DNA of 55,224 nucleotides from SZUA-448 sp964602475 (GCA_964602475.1 CAZRRN010000017.1:1-55224); one strand, 5' to 3'. Shown: positions 41,794 to 52,357, counted from the first letter of the stretch. Notes: generated from the sequence alone by a model not told the origin. Translations and numbers: made by a program.

Positions 41794-42669
41794 ATGTGGA
41801 TTGCCGATCAATGGAAGGATTATGAGGTTATAGCAACCGGAAGCGGAGAAAAGCTGGAGCGTTGGGGAGATTATATTCTGGTACGTCCGGATCCGCAGGT
41901 AATCTGGAGCACCGACCGCACAGAGAAGGGCTGGTCAAAGCCTGATGCAAGATATCACCGCAGTACACTTGGCGGTGGTGAGTGGGAATTCTTTCATCTT
42001 CCGAAGCAATGGGAAATTACCTATGGCAGTCTTATTTTCCGCCTTCAGCCATTCAGTTTTAAGCATACCGGTCTGTTTCCGGAACAGGCTGTCAACTGGG
42101 ACTGGTTCAGCGGACTGATACGTAATGCAAAAGCAGAACATCAGAATCGTCCTGTCAAGGTTCTGAATCTGTTTGCTTATACCGGCGGAGCGACGCTGGC
42201 TGCTGCTGCGGCCGGAGCGGAGGTCGTTCATGTAGATGCCTCCAAGGGCATGGTCACCTGGGCAAAGGAAAATGCAGCTGCTTCCGGACTTTCACAGGCT
42301 CCGATCCGTTACATTGTCGATGATTGCCAGAAATTTGTTGAACGTGAAATTCGTCGTGGCAATCATTATGATGCCGTAATTATGGATCCTCCGTCTTACG
42401 GGCGCGGTCCGAAGGGGGAACTTTGGAAAATGGAAGAAAGCCTGCATCCGTTTTTAAAACTGGCTTCTTCTCTTTTGACAGATCAACCTTTATTCTTCCT
42501 GATTAATTCCTATACCACCGGACTGCAGCCTGCTGTGCTTTCTTATCTGCTCAATCTGGAGATTGCCAAAAAATACGGCGGTACGGTAACCGCCTCCGAA
42601 ATTGGTCTTCCGGTCAGTTCAGACGGATTGGTACTGCCCTGCGGAGCTTCCGGGCGTTATACGCTGTAA
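41794..42669 (+). CDS. Class I SAM-dependent methyltransferase (RlmI/RlmK-like)
   Basis: 291 residues from MWIADQWKDYEVIATGSGEK at the ATG 41794 (AGAAAGAG upstream); a GTG three codons earlier is less likely. SAM-binding motif LNLFAYTGGATLAAAAAGAE, acidic residue in VVHVDAS and the catalytic NPPY-type motif as MDPPSYGRG. This fits the 23S rRNA or RNA cytosine/guanine methyltransferase group near RlmI/RlmK, but lacks an N-terminal PUA domain, so the substrate is uncertain. Divergent from the sortase operon, own promoter and own terminator. Confidence 0.85.
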   Translation: MWIADQWKDYEVIATGSGEKLERWGDYILVRPDPQVIWSTDRTEKGWSKPDARYHRSTLGGGEWEFFHLPKQWEITYGSLIFRLQPFSFKHTGLFPEQAVNWDWFSGLIRNAKAEHQNRPVKVLNLFAYTGGATLAAAAAGAEVVHVDASKGMVTWAKENAAASGLSQAPIRYIVDDCQKFVEREIRRGNHYDAVIMDPPSYGRGPKGELWKMEESLHPFLKLASSLLTDQPLFFLINSYTTGLQPAVLSYLLNLEIAKKYGGTVTASEIGLPVSSDGLVLPCGASGRYTL

Positions 42670-42757
42670 CGGGTTTCTATATCGTAAGTATATTCGGAAC
42701 ATATTAATACGCTAAAAGCCGGTTCATTTATTTTATTGCTGACAACTTATAAAAATT

Positions 42758-42808
42758 AAGAGTGTACTGGTCTCATTCGTTCGTGTAAACCAGCACACTC
42801 TTTTTTTC
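42758..42808. terminator. Bidirectional terminator between methyltransferase and GGDEF genes
   Basis: Long arms AAGAGTGTACTGGT and ACCAGCACACTCTT with one mismatch and a loop of about 18 bases, followed by TTTTTTT on the plus strand and by AATTTTTAT on the minus strand. It serves the convergent genes on both sides. Confidence 0.85.
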
Positions 42809-42838
42809 TCAGATTACATCACATAACAGGCAATTCTA

Positions 42839-43972
42839 TCACTCTGCCTTCATAACTTTTCTTCCGTAAATATGTGAACCGTATACGATTGCGTTTCTAC
42901 CGTTCTTCTTCGCATAATACAAGGCTTTATCAGCTTCATCATACAATCTGGAAAATCCGGTATCGTCTGTCGGAACAACTGCTGCAACACCAATGCTGAC
43001 TGTAACATACGGACTGGCAAGAGCCGGACTCTGCGGAATACACATTTTCTCAACATTGGAACGGATCTTCTCTGCAAGCTTTACCGGTTCCATTTCATCT
43101 GTGCCATGTACAAAAACCAGAAATTCTTCCCCACCAATTCGGGAGGTAACATCGGTAGAACGTCTTGCGCTCTTCTGGATTGCTCCCGCAACAAGCTTCA
43201 GACATTTGTCGCCTTCCGGATGACCGAAGGTATCGTTAAATTTCTTAAAATTATCAATATCAATAATAATTGCAGAAACCATATTTTTGTTACGGATACA
43301 ATATGGCCATATTGTACTTAAATGTCGGTCGAGTCCTCTTCGGTTTAACAGTCCCGTCAGCGGATCTTCCTCCGCATCCCTGGACATGGTGACCATCTTC
43401 TGTTTCATTTCATATGCTGATGCCTGTGCCTTGTAAAGAACCCGTGATAACAGAATAAACATTCCGTTCGCTGTCCCGATTCCGACCATCTGATACGGTG
43501 TCAGCTTTAATGTAGTTATCATGACAACAGCGAATATCCCCTGTGCAATCATATAAACTGCCAGTTCTTTCCCCGGCAGAATCGCCACCATAGTAATCGC
43601 AGCCAGCGTTAGGTAATAAACCGTCATGTCATCATAGGAGCTGCAGGTGATATAACTCATTCCGAATCCGAACAGCGCCACAAATCCCCAGAAACTGTAT
43701 ACCGCGAATTCAATCATACGAAAGCTTTTCCGGTCAATAGCACTGGTAGCAAGAATAAAATATGCAATCGCCACCAGCTCAAAACCAATAAATAATCCGT
43801 AAAAGGTCAGTCGTATAGAATCCGAAACCGGGAACAGAAGATAAATCATAAACATGATCGGTATTCCGATTGCCAGTATCATCGATGTATACAATACACG
43901 GCGAAGGTTCTCGGTAAGTAGCTTCACTTTTAACTTTTCTTCGGTTGATATCACATACGTTGTTCGATTCAT
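42839..43972 (-). CDS. Membrane diguanylate cyclase (GGDEF)
   Basis: 377 residues. Residues 25-180 hold about six hydrophobic segments; 200-370 form a GGDEF domain with DPLTGLLNRRG, active-site GGEEF (280-284) and a product-inhibition I-site RSTD (271-274) five residues before it. Both are intact, so it should make c-di-GMP and be feedback inhibited. The membrane part has no named sensor domain I recognise. Starts MNRTTYVISTEEKLKVKLL; a GGAATGTGAGG site precedes it. It is monocistronic, ending at the bidirectional terminator. Confidence 0.93.
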   Translation of the reverse strand: MNRTTYVISTEEKLKVKLLTENLRRVLYTSMILAIGIPIMFMIYLLFPVSDSIRLTFYGLFIGFELVAIAYFILATSAIDRKSFRMIEFAVYSFWGFVALFGFGMSYITCSSYDDMTVYYLTLAAITMVAILPGKELAVYMIAQGIFAVVMITTLKLTPYQMVGIGTANGMFILLSRVLYKAQASAYEMKQKMVTMSRDAEEDPLTGLLNRRGLDRHLSTIWPYCIRNKNMVSAIIIDIDNFKKFNDTFGHPEGDKCLKLVAGAIQKSARRSTDVTSRIGGEEFLVFVHGTDEMEPVKLAEKIRSNVEKMCIPQSPALASPYVTVSIGVAAVVPTDDTGFSRLYDEADKALYYAKKNGRNAIVYGSHIYGRKVMKAE

Positions 43973-44096
43973 ATAACCTCACATTCCTATTGCAGCGTAT
44001 TCCTTAGCATCCGAATGTTAACCCGTAACAGTTCAACACAACATATCATAAATAATATCGGCTATTTTTGGTAATTTCTTAGCTTAATTTCTCTTA

Positions 44097-44300
44097 TTAT
44101 ACCACAATCCCGTTTCTCTTCTTATTACGAATAATTCGTAAAAACTCATGGGCGTCTTTTAATCCATACGATTTCAAAAATTCTTCAAACTGTCCGTTAA
44201 ATTCAAATTCGTCTCCGACCATGAAGTCCCAGAGCCTCTGGTCGAACTCATCTTCATCCAGTTCCCTGTCATAGCCCTCCATAAATGCCCAGATATTCAT
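44097..44300 (-). CDS. Small acidic protein of unknown function
   Basis: 67 residues from the ATG at 44300 (MNIWAFMEGYDRELDEDEFD), chosen for GGGGG 8 bases upstream. Rich in Asp, Glu and aromatic residues (LWDFMVGDEFEFNGQFEEFL) with a basic end (RIIRNKKRNGIVV). No membrane part or known family. It is between rpoC and the cyclase gene. Sequence character and a good ribosome binding site suggest a real gene. Confidence 0.55.
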   Translation of the reverse strand: MNIWAFMEGYDRELDEDEFDQRLWDFMVGDEFEFNGQFEEFLKSYGLKDAHEFLRIIRNKKRNGIVV

Positions 44301-44366
44301 CTGATTCCCCCTTTCAAGGTATTCGGATAACATCCGCATCGTGTTTCATACGGCAGGATTGCAACA

Positions 44367-44398
44367 GACACAGGCAGTCCATACAAACTGCCTGTGTC
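44367..44398 (-). terminator. Hairpin after rpoC (possible terminator)
   Basis: Perfect 12-base arms GACACAGGCAGT and ACTGCCTGTGTC with an 8-base loop, directly behind the rpoC stop. No T tract follows on the minus strand, so termination efficiency is doubtful; it may protect the mRNA 3' end. Confidence 0.5.
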
Positions 44399-44404
44399 CG
44401 AAAA

Positions 44405-47400
44405 TTACTCTGTTACCTTTTCCTCTTCTGTTTCCGTCTTGCTTCCTTCTTCCGATTCTTCAGAGAATTCATCTTCTCCGTAGTTCTCATTTTCTTCGTC
44501 AAAATTCTCGTCTTCGTAGGCCTCATCATACTGCTCGTCAGCGTATTTATCATCATAATACTGCCCATCAGCATTATAATTCTCGCCGTAGGTATCATCA
44601 TATACGGCATTATACTCATCTGTGAAGAGCTGTTCATGCTTGATATCACTGTCAAGCTTTACATTACGATAACGCTTCATACCTGTTCCCGCTGGAATCA
44701 GCTTACCAATAATAACATTTTCCTTCAAACCGATCAGTGGGTCAACTTTGCCTTTGATTGCAGCTTCCGTCAGAACCTTTGTCGTCTCCTGGAAGGATGC
44801 TGCTGACAGGAAGGAGTTCGTTGCCAGGGAAGCCTTGGTAATACCAAGCATTACCTGTTTTCCTTCTGCCATTTCCTTGCCTTCTGCCTTCAGCTTTTCA
44901 TTCATGTCATCGAAGTCAAGTGTGTCAACCATGGTACCCATAAGAAGCTCGGTGTCTCCACTGGTCTCAATACGGACTTTTTTAAGCATCTGTCGTACGA
45001 TGACTTCAATGTGCTTATCATTGATTTCTACACCCTGCAGACGATATACCCGCTGTACTTCCTGAATCATGTAGTCCTGAACTGCACGAACACCTTTTAT
45101 TTTGAGAATGTCGTGCGGGTTAACACTACCTTCGGTCAATTCATCACCGGCTTCAATCTTCTGGTTATCAACGACCTTTATTCTGGAGCCGTAGGGGATC
45201 AGATAGGTCTTTGATTCTCCGCGTTCTTCATTTGTTACGACAACTTCTCTCTTCTTCTTTGTATCGCGAAGCGTAACTGTTCCGCCAAACTCCGCAATAA
45301 TCGCAAGTCCCTTCGGCTTTCTCGCTTCGAACAATTCCTCGACACGCGGAAGACCCTGTGTAATATCATCACCTGCCACACCACCGGTATGGAAGGTTCT
45401 CATAGTAAGCTGTGTACCGGGTTCACCGATTGACTGAGCTGCAATAACACCAACTGCTTCACCAACCTGAACTGCATCTCCGGTCGCCATGTTGGCACCG
45501 TAACATTTTGCACAGACACCGATGTGGGAGCGGCAGGTCAGTACGGTTCTGATCTTTACCTTTGCATCAAAGCCCTGGTCTTTGATTCGTGAGGTTCCGA
45601 CAATGGCCGCAGCACGTTTCGGTGTAATCATGTGGTTTGCCTGTACAATCAGATTTCCGTTATCATCATAAATATCCTCGCAGGAATAACGTCCTGTGAT
45701 TCTTTCTTCCAGACCTTCAATTACTTCTCTTCCGTCTGTAAATGCACGGATTACCATACCCGGGATATTCTCCGGTGCTGCATCAGGGCAGCAGTCCGTC
45801 TCACGGATAATCAGATCCTGAGACACATCAACCAGACGACGTGTCAGATAACCGGAGTCCGCAGTACGAAGTGCAGTATCTGACAGACCCTTGCGGGCAC
45901 CGTGAGCGGAAATGAAGTATTCCAGTACATCAAGACCTTCACGGAAATTTGCTTTGATTGGCAGCTCGATGGTTTTACCGGAGGTATCTGCCATCAGACC
46001 ACGCATACCGGCAAGCTGTTTGATCTGCTTATCGGAACCACGCGCTCCTGAATCCGCCATCATGAAGATGTTGTTATAACGATCCAGATTGTCCATCAGC
46101 TCTTTGGTAATCTCGTCATCCGCTTCCTTCCAGGTTTCAATGACAGCCTTATAACGGTCTTCTTCTGTCATAAGTCCACGGCGATAATGCGATGCTATCT
46201 CTTCAATTGTCTTTTCTGCTTCCGCAATGATTTCCTTTTTCCGCGGCGGTACAGTCATGTCTGAAATGGATACCGTCATCGCTGCACGGGTGGAATATTT
46301 GTAACCAAGGGACTTAATCGCATCCAGTGTCTCTGCGGTCGTTGTTGCCCCATGGGTAATAATACATTTTTCAAGAATTTTCTTTAGTTGTTTTTTGCCG
46401 ACATGGAAATCAATCTCTAGGTCAAGGAACTGTTCCGGTGTTTCTCTTTTTACAAATCCCAGATCCTGACTGATGATTTCATTGAAAATAAAGCGGCCAA
46501 GGGTGGATTCAATGATTCTTGTCACAACACTTCCATCATCAAAGGTCATGGAGCGGCGAATTTTTATCTTCGCATGAAGCGTAATTGCACCGTTCTCATA
46601 AGCAAGAATCGCCTCGTTCACATTTTTGAAGAATTTTCCTTCACCAAGATCACCGGGCTTCTCCATAGTCAGGTAATAGATACCAAGAACCATATCCTGA
46701 GAAGGAACTGCAACCGGACCACCGTCGGAAGGCTTCAGAAGGTTATTCGGAGACAGAAGAAGGAATCGGCATTCCGCTTGTGCTTCCACAGAAAGCGGAA
46801 GATGTACTGCCATCTGGTCACCATCAAAGTCAGCGTTAAATGCAGTACAAACAAGCGGGTGAAGCTTAATTGCCTTACCCTCCACCAGTACCGGTTCGAA
46901 AGCCTGAATACCAAGACGGTGCAGCGTTGGTGCACGATTCAGCATAACCGGATGCTCATGAATTACATCCTCAAGAACATCCCAAACTTCAGGCTGAAGA
47001 CGTTCAACCATCTTCTTTGCTGATTTGATATTATGTGCAATTCCTCTTCCGACAAGCTCTTTCATTACGAACGGCTTGAACAGCTCAATTGCCATTTCCT
47101 TCGGAAGTCCACATTGATAAATCTTTAGTTCCGGTCCGACAACGATAACCGAACGACCGGAATAGTCAACACGTTTTCCAAGCAGGTTCTGACGGAATCG
47201 TCCCTGTTTTCCTTTTAACATATCGGACAGTGACTTTAACGGGCGGTTACCTGGACCGGTTACCGGACGTCCTCTTCTGCCGTTATCAATCAGTGCATCT
47301 ACCGCTTCCTGAAGCATACGCTTTTCATTGCGTACAATAATATTCGGTGCACCAAGCTCCAAAAGACGGTTCAAACGGTTATTTCTGTTAATGATTCTGC

Positions 47401-48202
47401 GGTACAGATCGTTCATATCGGAAGTTGCGAAACGACCGCCATCAAGCTGTACCATCGGGCGAAGATCCGGAGGAATGACCGGAACTACCGTAAGAATCAT
47501 CCATTCCGGTTTGTTGCCGGACTCACGAAAGGCTTCCACTACCTCAAGTCTCTTGATAATTCTTGCACGTTTCTGCCCATTAGAATCACGAAGCGCTGTT
47601 TTCAGCTCTTCGGACTCTTTTTCAAGATCAATGGCATGCAGAAGCTCTTTAATGGATTCTGCACCCATGTCGGCACGGAAGGTACCTCTTCCGTAACGTT
47701 CTTCTGCTTCATGAAATTCTTTTTCATTCAGTACCTGCTTATACTGCAGATCGGTCTGACCCGGATCAAGTACAATATAAGATGCAAAATACAGTACCTT
47801 TTCCAGTGTTCTCGGCGACAAATCCAGAATCAGTCCCATTCTGCTCGGAATACCCTTAAAATACCAGATATGTGACACAGGGGCAGCAAGCTCAATGTGA
47901 CCCATACGTTCACGACGTACGCTCGCTTTGGTTACCTCTACGCCGCATCGGTCGCAGACAACACCTTTATAACGGATTTTCTTGTATTTACCGCAGTGAC
48001 ATTCCCAGTCCTTACTGGGTCCAAAAATTTTCTCACAGAACAGACCGTCTTTCTCAGGCTTCAATGTCCTGTAGTTAATCGTCTCCGGCTTTTTAACCTC
48101 TCCTCTTGACCACTCATGGATCTTCTCCGGAGAAGCCAGACCAATCTTTATCTTGTCATAAGTTGTCTCGCTTACGTTGTCATTTATCATTTCTGTTGAC
48201 AT
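44405..48202 (-). CDS. rpoC: RNA polymerase beta' subunit
   Basis: 1265 residues from the ATG at 48202 (MSTEMINDNVSETTYDKIKI), with AAGGGAGC upstream; a TTG nine codons earlier is less likely. Zinc site near the N-terminus CHCGKY...CDRCGVE, catalytic FNADFDGDQMAVH with the three Mg-binding Asp, and the second zinc site CRSHIGVCAKCYG. Family blocks are complete. The last ~75 residues are an acidic, Tyr- and Asn-rich tail (from about DEYNAVYDDTYGEN) that is not part of the conserved fold. Start lies 44 bases after the rpoB stop. Confidence 0.98.
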   Translation of the reverse strand: MSTEMINDNVSETTYDKIKIGLASPEKIHEWSRGEVKKPETINYRTLKPEKDGLFCEKIFGPSKDWECHCGKYKKIRYKGVVCDRCGVEVTKASVRRERMGHIELAAPVSHIWYFKGIPSRMGLILDLSPRTLEKVLYFASYIVLDPGQTDLQYKQVLNEKEFHEAEERYGRGTFRADMGAESIKELLHAIDLEKESEELKTALRDSNGQKRARIIKRLEVVEAFRESGNKPEWMILTVVPVIPPDLRPMVQLDGGRFATSDMNDLYRRIINRNNRLNRLLELGAPNIIVRNEKRMLQEAVDALIDNGRRGRPVTGPGNRPLKSLSDMLKGKQGRFRQNLLGKRVDYSGRSVIVVGPELKIYQCGLPKEMAIELFKPFVMKELVGRGIAHNIKSAKKMVERLQPEVWDVLEDVIHEHPVMLNRAPTLHRLGIQAFEPVLVEGKAIKLHPLVCTAFNADFDGDQMAVHLPLSVEAQAECRFLLLSPNNLLKPSDGGPVAVPSQDMVLGIYYLTMEKPGDLGEGKFFKNVNEAILAYENGAITLHAKIKIRRSMTFDDGSVVTRIIESTLGRFIFNEIISQDLGFVKRETPEQFLDLEIDFHVGKKQLKKILEKCIITHGATTTAETLDAIKSLGYKYSTRAAMTVSISDMTVPPRKKEIIAEAEKTIEEIASHYRRGLMTEEDRYKAVIETWKEADDEITKELMDNLDRYNNIFMMADSGARGSDKQIKQLAGMRGLMADTSGKTIELPIKANFREGLDVLEYFISAHGARKGLSDTALRTADSGYLTRRLVDVSQDLIIRETDCCPDAAPENIPGMVIRAFTDGREVIEGLEERITGRYSCEDIYDDNGNLIVQANHMITPKRAAAIVGTSRIKDQGFDAKVKIRTVLTCRSHIGVCAKCYGANMATGDAVQVGEAVGVIAAQSIGEPGTQLTMRTFHTGGVAGDDITQGLPRVEELFEARKPKGLAIIAEFGGTVTLRDTKKKREVVVTNEERGESKTYLIPYGSRIKVVDNQKIEAGDELTEGSVNPHDILKIKGVRAVQDYMIQEVQRVYRLQGVEINDKHIEVIVRQMLKKVRIETSGDTELLMGTMVDTLDFDDMNEKLKAEGKEMAEGKQVMLGITKASLATNSFLSAASFQETTKVLTEAAIKGKVDPLIGLKENVIIGKLIPAGTGMKRYRNVKLDSDIKHEQLFTDEYNAVYDDTYGENYNADGQYYDDKYADEQYDEAYEDENFDEENENYGEDEFSEESEEGSKTETEEEKVTE

Positions 48203-48246
48203 ATTGATGCTCCCTTCAAGATTATTCAAATGAACCGATTACGTGA

Positions 48247-51200
48247 TTATTCTTCCGAATCGTCGCTTTCGCCTTCTAAAGGTTCGGTATACTCGTAATC
48301 ATCTTCTTCAAAGCTGTCGAACATCTCACCGTCCTTCGAGTCGACTTCGCGGTACCCGGCATCTTCATAGCCTTCCTCATACCGTCTGTTGTCTTCTCCT
48401 TCGATGAGCGGCGTCAATTCCGCATCACCATAGTCGATGTTCTCCGTCATCTTGACTTCATTACCGTCCTCATCCAGAACGGTAACATCCAGAGCCAGTG
48501 ACTGAAGCTCCTTCAGTAATACCTTGAAGGATTCCGGAATGCCCGGATCCGTGATATTTTCGCCCTTGATAATCGCTTCATAGGTCTTGACACGTCCGGT
48601 TACATCATCGGATTTAACTGTCAGAATTTCCTGAAGAATGTGTGCTGCGCCGTATGCTTCCAGTGCCCAGACTTCCATTTCTCCGAAACGCTGTCCACCA
48701 AACTGCGCTTTACCGCCAAGTGGCTGTTGCGTTACAAGAGAATAAGGACCTGTGGAACGTGCATGAATCTTATCGTCAACCAGATGATGAAGCTTCAGGT
48801 AATGCATGAAACCAACCGTGACCGGACTGTCAAAATACTCTCCTGTCCGTCCGTCGCGCAGACGTACCTTACCATCACGGTTAATCGGTACCCCTTCCCA
48901 CTCTTTACGGTATTCCTGATTGTTCACCAGATAATCCATAAGCTCGGGATCCACTGTATCCTTGTATTTCGCAATAAAATCCTCCATCGGAGTATTGACA
49001 TAATCATTTGCCATCTCAAGGGTATCCATGATGTCATATTCATTTGCACCGTCAAATACCGGAGTTGATACCTTAAAGCCGAGCACCTTCGCTGCCAGAC
49101 TCAAATGAATCTCAAGCACCTGTCCGATGTTCATACGGGACGGAACACCCAGCGGATTCAGAACGATATCAAGGGGACGTCCGTTCGGAAGGAACGGCAT
49201 ATCCTCAACAGGAAGCACACGGGAAACAACACCCTTGTTACCGTGACGGCCTGCCATTTTATCACCAACCTGAATCTTTCTCTTCTGTGCGATATAAACG
49301 CGAACACTCTGGTTCACTCCGGGAGACAGCTCATCACCGTTCTCTCTTGTGAATACCTTTGCATCTACAATAATTCCGTACTGACCATGCGGTACACGAA
49401 GCGAGGTATCACGAACCTCTCGTGCCTTCTCTCCGAAAATTGCACGGAGCAGCCGTTCTTCTGCAGTCAGCTCAGTCTCACCCTTCGGTGTTACCTTTCC
49501 GACAAGAATGTCTCCGGCTCTGACTTCTGCTCCAACACGGATAATTCCCCGCTCGTCAAGGTCCTTCAATGCATCATCTCCGACGCCGGGAACGTCACGT
49601 GTTATTTCTTCCGGTCCGAGCTTGGTGTCACGGGCTTCTACTTCATATTCCTCAATATGAACCGAGGTATATACATCCTCCTGTACCAGACGTTCACTTA
49701 ACAAAACAGCATCCTCGTAGTTATAACCCTCCCAGGTCATGAATCCGATTAATGGATTTTTACCAAGTGCAAGCTCTCCCTGTGATGTAGAGGGACCGTC
49801 CGCAATAACCTGACCTTCTTCTACACGCTCTCCCTTGGTAACAATTGGCTTCTGATTGATGCATGTTCCCTGATTGCTTCGGGCAAACTTAAGTAAACGA
49901 TATTCGTTTCTTGAACCATCGTCATTTTTAATAAAGATTTCATTTGATGTTGAACGCTCAACCATACCGGCTTTTTTGGAAACAACGCATACCCCGGAGT
50001 CAACGGCCGTTTTTAATTCCATACCGGTACCGATTACCGGTGCTTCGGTAATCAGCAGCGGAACTGCCTGACGCTGCATGTTGGAACCCATCAGGGCACG
50101 GTTTGCATCATCATTCTCAAGGAAAGGAATCATCGCGGTTGCTACAGAGAAAACCATTTTCGGAGAAACATCCATCAGATCAATCTTGCGTTTCTCGTAC
50201 TGGGAGGTCTCATCACAATAACGACCGGATACGTTATTGTTGATAAAGTGTCCGTTCTCATCAAGGCGTTCATTTGCCTGTGCAACAATGAATTTATCTT
50301 CCTCATCGGCAGTCAGGTAAACAACATCATCTGTAACCTTCGGATTCTCAGGCTCACTCTTGTCAAGCTTCCGGTACGGAGCCTCAATAAAGCCGTACTC
50401 ATTGATTCTTGCATAGGAAGCCAGCGAGTTAATCAGACCGATGTTCGGACCTTCAGGAGTCTCAATCGGACACATTCTTCCATAATGGGAATAGTGTACG
50501 TCTCGGACTTCAAAGCTTGCACGCTCTCTGGACAGACCGCCCGGTCCCAATGCTGACAGACGGCGTTTATGAGTCAGTTCTCCAAGCGGGTTATGCTGAT
50601 CCATGAACTGGGACAGCTGAGAGCTTCCGAAGAATTCCTTCACTGCCGCAGTAACCGGCTTTATATTTATCAGGGACTGTGGGCTGATGCCTTCGAGATC
50701 CTGAGTTGTCATACGTTCACGAACCACACGCTCCATACGTGACAATCCGATGCGGTACTGGTTCTGAAGCAGTTCGCCTACAGCGCGGATACGACGGTTG
50801 CCCAAATGATCGATATCATCTCTGTTACCGACGCCGTATTCCAAATGCATATTGTAATTAATTGAAGCAAGGATGTCCCAGCTCGTGATATGCTTCGGAA
50901 CAAGTTTGCTGACATTGTTTCTTATCACACGTTTGATTTCTTCCGGATCACTGTAATGATCCAAAATGTATTTCAAAGCAAAGTAATATACCTTCTCGTT
51001 GATTCCGAGTTCAGCTGCTTCTTCCTTACTGATATTAAGGAAATGGGTCAGATCAACAGTACGGTTGGAAAGAATCTTTTCTTTCTTTTCTTCTGTAACA
51101 ACCCAGACAGCCGCACATCCGGTATTCTGAAGACCTTCGGCAATGGCATCGGTAATGACGGTATCCTTTGCATATACTTCACCGGTAAACGGATCGGTTA

Positions 51201-52155
51201 CATCCTCGGCAAGGGTAAATCCGATCAAACGATTGCTGAACGCCAGCTTTTTATTAAATTTATAACGACCAACCTTTGCAAGATCATAACGCCGCGGATC
51301 AAAGAACATACTTCTTACCAGCGACTGTGCACTTTCTACAGAAAGCGGCTCGCCGGGGCGAAGTTTCTTATATAATTCAAGGAGACCATCATGAAAGTTC
51401 TCGGACGGATCCTTCTTGAAGCTTTCGGAGATTTTAATCTCCTCGCCAAACAGCTCTTCAATCTGATAATTCTGACCGCAGTTAATCTCTTCGTCCACAT
51501 TCCAGCCTCTGGTGGGATCCTCATCAAAATCAAAAATACCATGATCCAGTGCCCGAACCAGAACTGTAATCGGAACTTTTCTATTTCGGTCAACCCGAAC
51601 ATAAAATACATCATTGGAATCAGTCTCATATTCCAGCCATGCTCCACGGTTTGGAATCACGGTACAGGAATAAAGCTTCTTTCCAAGCTTATCATGAGTA
51701 ATATCATAGTAAATACCCGGAGAACGTACCAGCTGGCTAACAATAACACGCTCTGCTCCATTGATAACGAAGGTTCCGGTTTCAGTCATAATCGGGAAGT
51801 CACCCATGAAAATGTCATGCTGGTTGATTTCTCCGGTTTCCTTATTGTGAAGTCGTACCTTCACCTTAATAGGAGCAGCGTATGTCGCGTCACGTTCCTT
51901 GCACTCCTCGATGGAATACTTGATATCGTCCTCACAAAGCTGATAATCTACGAATTCCAGACTCAGATGACCACTGTAATCCTCAATCGGGGAAATATCG
52001 GCAAACACTTCTTGAAGCCCTTCTTTCAGAAACCATTTGTAGGAATCCTTCTGAACTTCAATGAGATTCGGCATTTCCAATACTTCTTTCTGCTTTGAGT
52101 AGCTCATCCTGACGCCTTTACCGACTTTGACCGGACGTATTCTGTTCTTCTCCAT
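48247..52155 (-). CDS. rpoB: RNA polymerase beta subunit
   Basis: 1302 residues. Starts MEKNRIRPVKVGKGVRMSYS; AAGGAG precedes the ATG. The rifampicin pocket SQLSQFMDQHNPLGELTHKR and RLSALGPGGLSRERASFEV has the sensitive-type residues (Asp, His and Ser at the positions of E. coli 516, 526 and 531). The MAGRHGNKGV block is intact. Like rpoC it ends with an acidic tail of about 50 residues (EGYEDAGYREVDSKDGEMFD...). First gene of the rpoBC operon with a separate promoter and leader. Confidence 0.98.
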   Translation of the reverse strand: MEKNRIRPVKVGKGVRMSYSKQKEVLEMPNLIEVQKDSYKWFLKEGLQEVFADISPIEDYSGHLSLEFVDYQLCEDDIKYSIEECKERDATYAAPIKVKVRLHNKETGEINQHDIFMGDFPIMTETGTFVINGAERVIVSQLVRSPGIYYDITHDKLGKKLYSCTVIPNRGAWLEYETDSNDVFYVRVDRNRKVPITVLVRALDHGIFDFDEDPTRGWNVDEEINCGQNYQIEELFGEEIKISESFKKDPSENFHDGLLELYKKLRPGEPLSVESAQSLVRSMFFDPRRYDLAKVGRYKFNKKLAFSNRLIGFTLAEDVTDPFTGEVYAKDTVITDAIAEGLQNTGCAAVWVVTEEKKEKILSNRTVDLTHFLNISKEEAAELGINEKVYYFALKYILDHYSDPEEIKRVIRNNVSKLVPKHITSWDILASINYNMHLEYGVGNRDDIDHLGNRRIRAVGELLQNQYRIGLSRMERVVRERMTTQDLEGISPQSLINIKPVTAAVKEFFGSSQLSQFMDQHNPLGELTHKRRLSALGPGGLSRERASFEVRDVHYSHYGRMCPIETPEGPNIGLINSLASYARINEYGFIEAPYRKLDKSEPENPKVTDDVVYLTADEEDKFIVAQANERLDENGHFINNNVSGRYCDETSQYEKRKIDLMDVSPKMVFSVATAMIPFLENDDANRALMGSNMQRQAVPLLITEAPVIGTGMELKTAVDSGVCVVSKKAGMVERSTSNEIFIKNDDGSRNEYRLLKFARSNQGTCINQKPIVTKGERVEEGQVIADGPSTSQGELALGKNPLIGFMTWEGYNYEDAVLLSERLVQEDVYTSVHIEEYEVEARDTKLGPEEITRDVPGVGDDALKDLDERGIIRVGAEVRAGDILVGKVTPKGETELTAEERLLRAIFGEKAREVRDTSLRVPHGQYGIIVDAKVFTRENGDELSPGVNQSVRVYIAQKRKIQVGDKMAGRHGNKGVVSRVLPVEDMPFLPNGRPLDIVLNPLGVPSRMNIGQVLEIHLSLAAKVLGFKVSTPVFDGANEYDIMDTLEMANDYVNTPMEDFIAKYKDTVDPELMDYLVNNQEYRKEWEGVPINRDGKVRLRDGRTGEYFDSPVTVGFMHYLKLHHLVDDKIHARSTGPYSLVTQQPLGGKAQFGGQRFGEMEVWALEAYGAAHILQEILTVKSDDVTGRVKTYEAIIKGENITDPGIPESFKVLLKELQSLALDVTVLDEDGNEVKMTENIDYGDAELTPLIEGEDNRRYEEGYEDAGYREVDSKDGEMFDSFEEDDYEYTEPLEGESDDSEE

Positions 52156-52357
52156 TGACGTTTCACTCCTTGTTCTTAATTTGTACAGCTATAACTCTAT
52201 TTTTTCCGCCAAAAACCACAAGATATCAGACCTTTTTGAAAAAAGATCGGCCTATCTTGTGTAAATGACACGGGTAATAAAAAATAGTTTGCATTTTATA
52301 GAAAATATGCTATAATAAATTTAAATAGGCATATGAGACCATAATAATGTACATTCC
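52156..52357 (-). promoter_or_regulatory. rpoB leader with long hairpin
   Basis: About 200-base leader. Minus strand CACAAGATA and TATCTTGTG (52217-52261) enclose a second stem GATCTTTTT/AAAAAGGTC, and GTTTTTGG follows. This could be an attenuator or a transcript-end element. The rest of the leader is AT-rich without other structure seen. Confidence 0.5.

Noticed and set aside
41527..41811. 94-codon minus-strand frame between sortase and methyltransferase
   Set aside because: It overlaps both divergent promoters, lacks a ribosome binding site and has no recognisable product.
48247..52155. Rifampicin-resistance changes in RpoB
   Set aside because: The key pocket residues read as the sensitive type.
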